DNA of 64,000 nt from Lentzea xinjiangensis (GTDB taxonomy: Bacteria > Actinomycetota > Actinomycetes > Mycobacteriales > Pseudonocardiaceae), in assembly GCF_900110955.1 (NCBI RefSeq), contig NZ_FOFR01000023.1, positions 62,001-126,000 of the forward strand. The letters are read 5' to 3'. Shown here piece after piece: positions 63,480 to 64,000 of the stretch. A model generated the notes under the pieces. The model was given only the letters and a program-made list of their open reading frames with translations, had not been told where the DNA came from and did not search any database. Position numbers and translations under genes: made by a program. Within the stretch, counting starts at the first letter, position 1. Each line of letters opens with the position of its first letter.

Positions 63480-64000
63480 TCAAGTGATCACGGCATCACC
63501 GTGGTGGTGGTAGAACCGCGAGCGGACCTCGAAGCCGATCCGCTGACCGGGACGGACGTCCCCAACGGTCCGCACTCGGGCATGTCGGTCATCCACTACC
63601 TCCACACCTCGAACCTGCACGGCTGGATCGAGTTCGAACGTTGTCCTGCCGGCTTCGAAGTTCGCGTCCTTCTCAATCGTGACCGTGATGTCGGAGCCCT
63701 CCGCGATGGCCGTGACCTGCGGTACCGGCAGGGGCATGTCCCACGTCTCGAAGTGCAGCTCTCTCGAAAGGGGGAGGCCCTCCTCGTCCGCCTCCAGATA
63801 AACGTAGTCCATGCTCACCACATTGGGCTGCCGGCCGCCGGTGTAGCACTCCGTGGAGCTGAACGCGGCCACCTTCGGCATTTCGTGGTTCAAGTGCGCC
63901 TTCTCGGGGAAGTGGATTCCGCCGGCCTGGGAGTTGCTCGTGTAGAGGAGGCTGTCGGCCAGGGCGACCATGATGATTCCGAGACCGTCCGAGACCCCGT
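63480..64000 (-). CDS. hypothetical protein, 5' end beyond the window
   Basis: The frame stays open from 63480 to the window edge, past the ATG at 63971, so that codon is probably internal. The visible part of about 173 residues has no recognised family; the C-terminal part looks like a beta-sandwich module (IEKDANFEAGRTTFELDPAVQV). The function cannot be given. Confidence 0.6.
   Translation of the reverse strand, partial: GVSDGLGIIMVALADSLLYTSNSQAGGIHFPEKAHLNHEMPKVAAFSSTECYTGGRQPNVVSMDYVYLEADEEGLPLSRELHFETWDMPLPVPQVTAIAEGSDITVTIEKDANFEAGRTTFELDPAVQVRGVEVVDDRHARVRTVGDVRPGQRIGFEVRSRFYHHHGDAVIT

Overview
The window is high-GC DNA from an actinomycete. GTG/TTG starts, XRE-DUF5753/DUF397 pairs, an Lsr2 homologue, many small secreted proteins and GC-rich hairpin terminators without U-tracts all fit. 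Codon and gene style suggest the Pseudonocardiales (Lentzea, Saccharothrix or Amycolatopsis type); this is an inference. No rRNA, tRNA, CRISPR array or intact insertion sequence was found.

Positions 1-22,930 are the end of a nonribosomal peptide cluster: the 3' end of one NRPS gene, a five-module NRPS of about 6,500 residues (C-A-T-E, C-A-T, C-A-T-E, C-A-T, C-A-T-E), an overlapping MFS exporter, an Lsr2-type nucleoid protein and a secreted beta-lactamase-fold serine hydrolase. The last NRPS ends in an epimerization domain and has no thioesterase. By-eye pocket reading gives D-Val, basic residue, D-basic residue, basic residue, D-Asn.

Positions 23,000-41,400 are accessory chromosome: a VanY-like metallopeptidase-domain protein, a methyltransferase, an XRE/DUF397 regulatory cassette with a large inverted repeat, two TetR regulators with visible operators, hydrolases, an FAH-family protein, a voltage-gated cation channel with an unusual selectivity filter, a glycosyltransferase, a decayed immune-inhibitor-A gene and a DesK-type two-component system. 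Positions 41,600-49,800 hold a membrane KAP-type P-loop ATPase, a DMT transporter, and two small Cys-rich secreted proteins that share a duplicated palindromic promoter and lie divergent from an XRE-NB-ARC-TPR regulator.

Positions 49,800-64,000 hold a pyridoxal kinase, a GDPD-like phosphodiesterase, a ribosome-associated HPF-like protein, small conserved genes, and a compact operon at 54,112-56,744: a 19-codon ORF, a perfect 17-bp hairpin, a formylglycine-generating-enzyme-family protein, a PPOX flavoprotein and a LysE exporter. That order (short peptide, attenuator-like hairpin, modifying enzymes, exporter) is the best candidate here for an undescribed peptide-derived pathway. After it come a PIG-L deacetylase, a subtilisin-like protease, a TetR/hydrolase pair, a LysR/hydrolase pair, a decayed monooxygenase and a gene cut by the window end.
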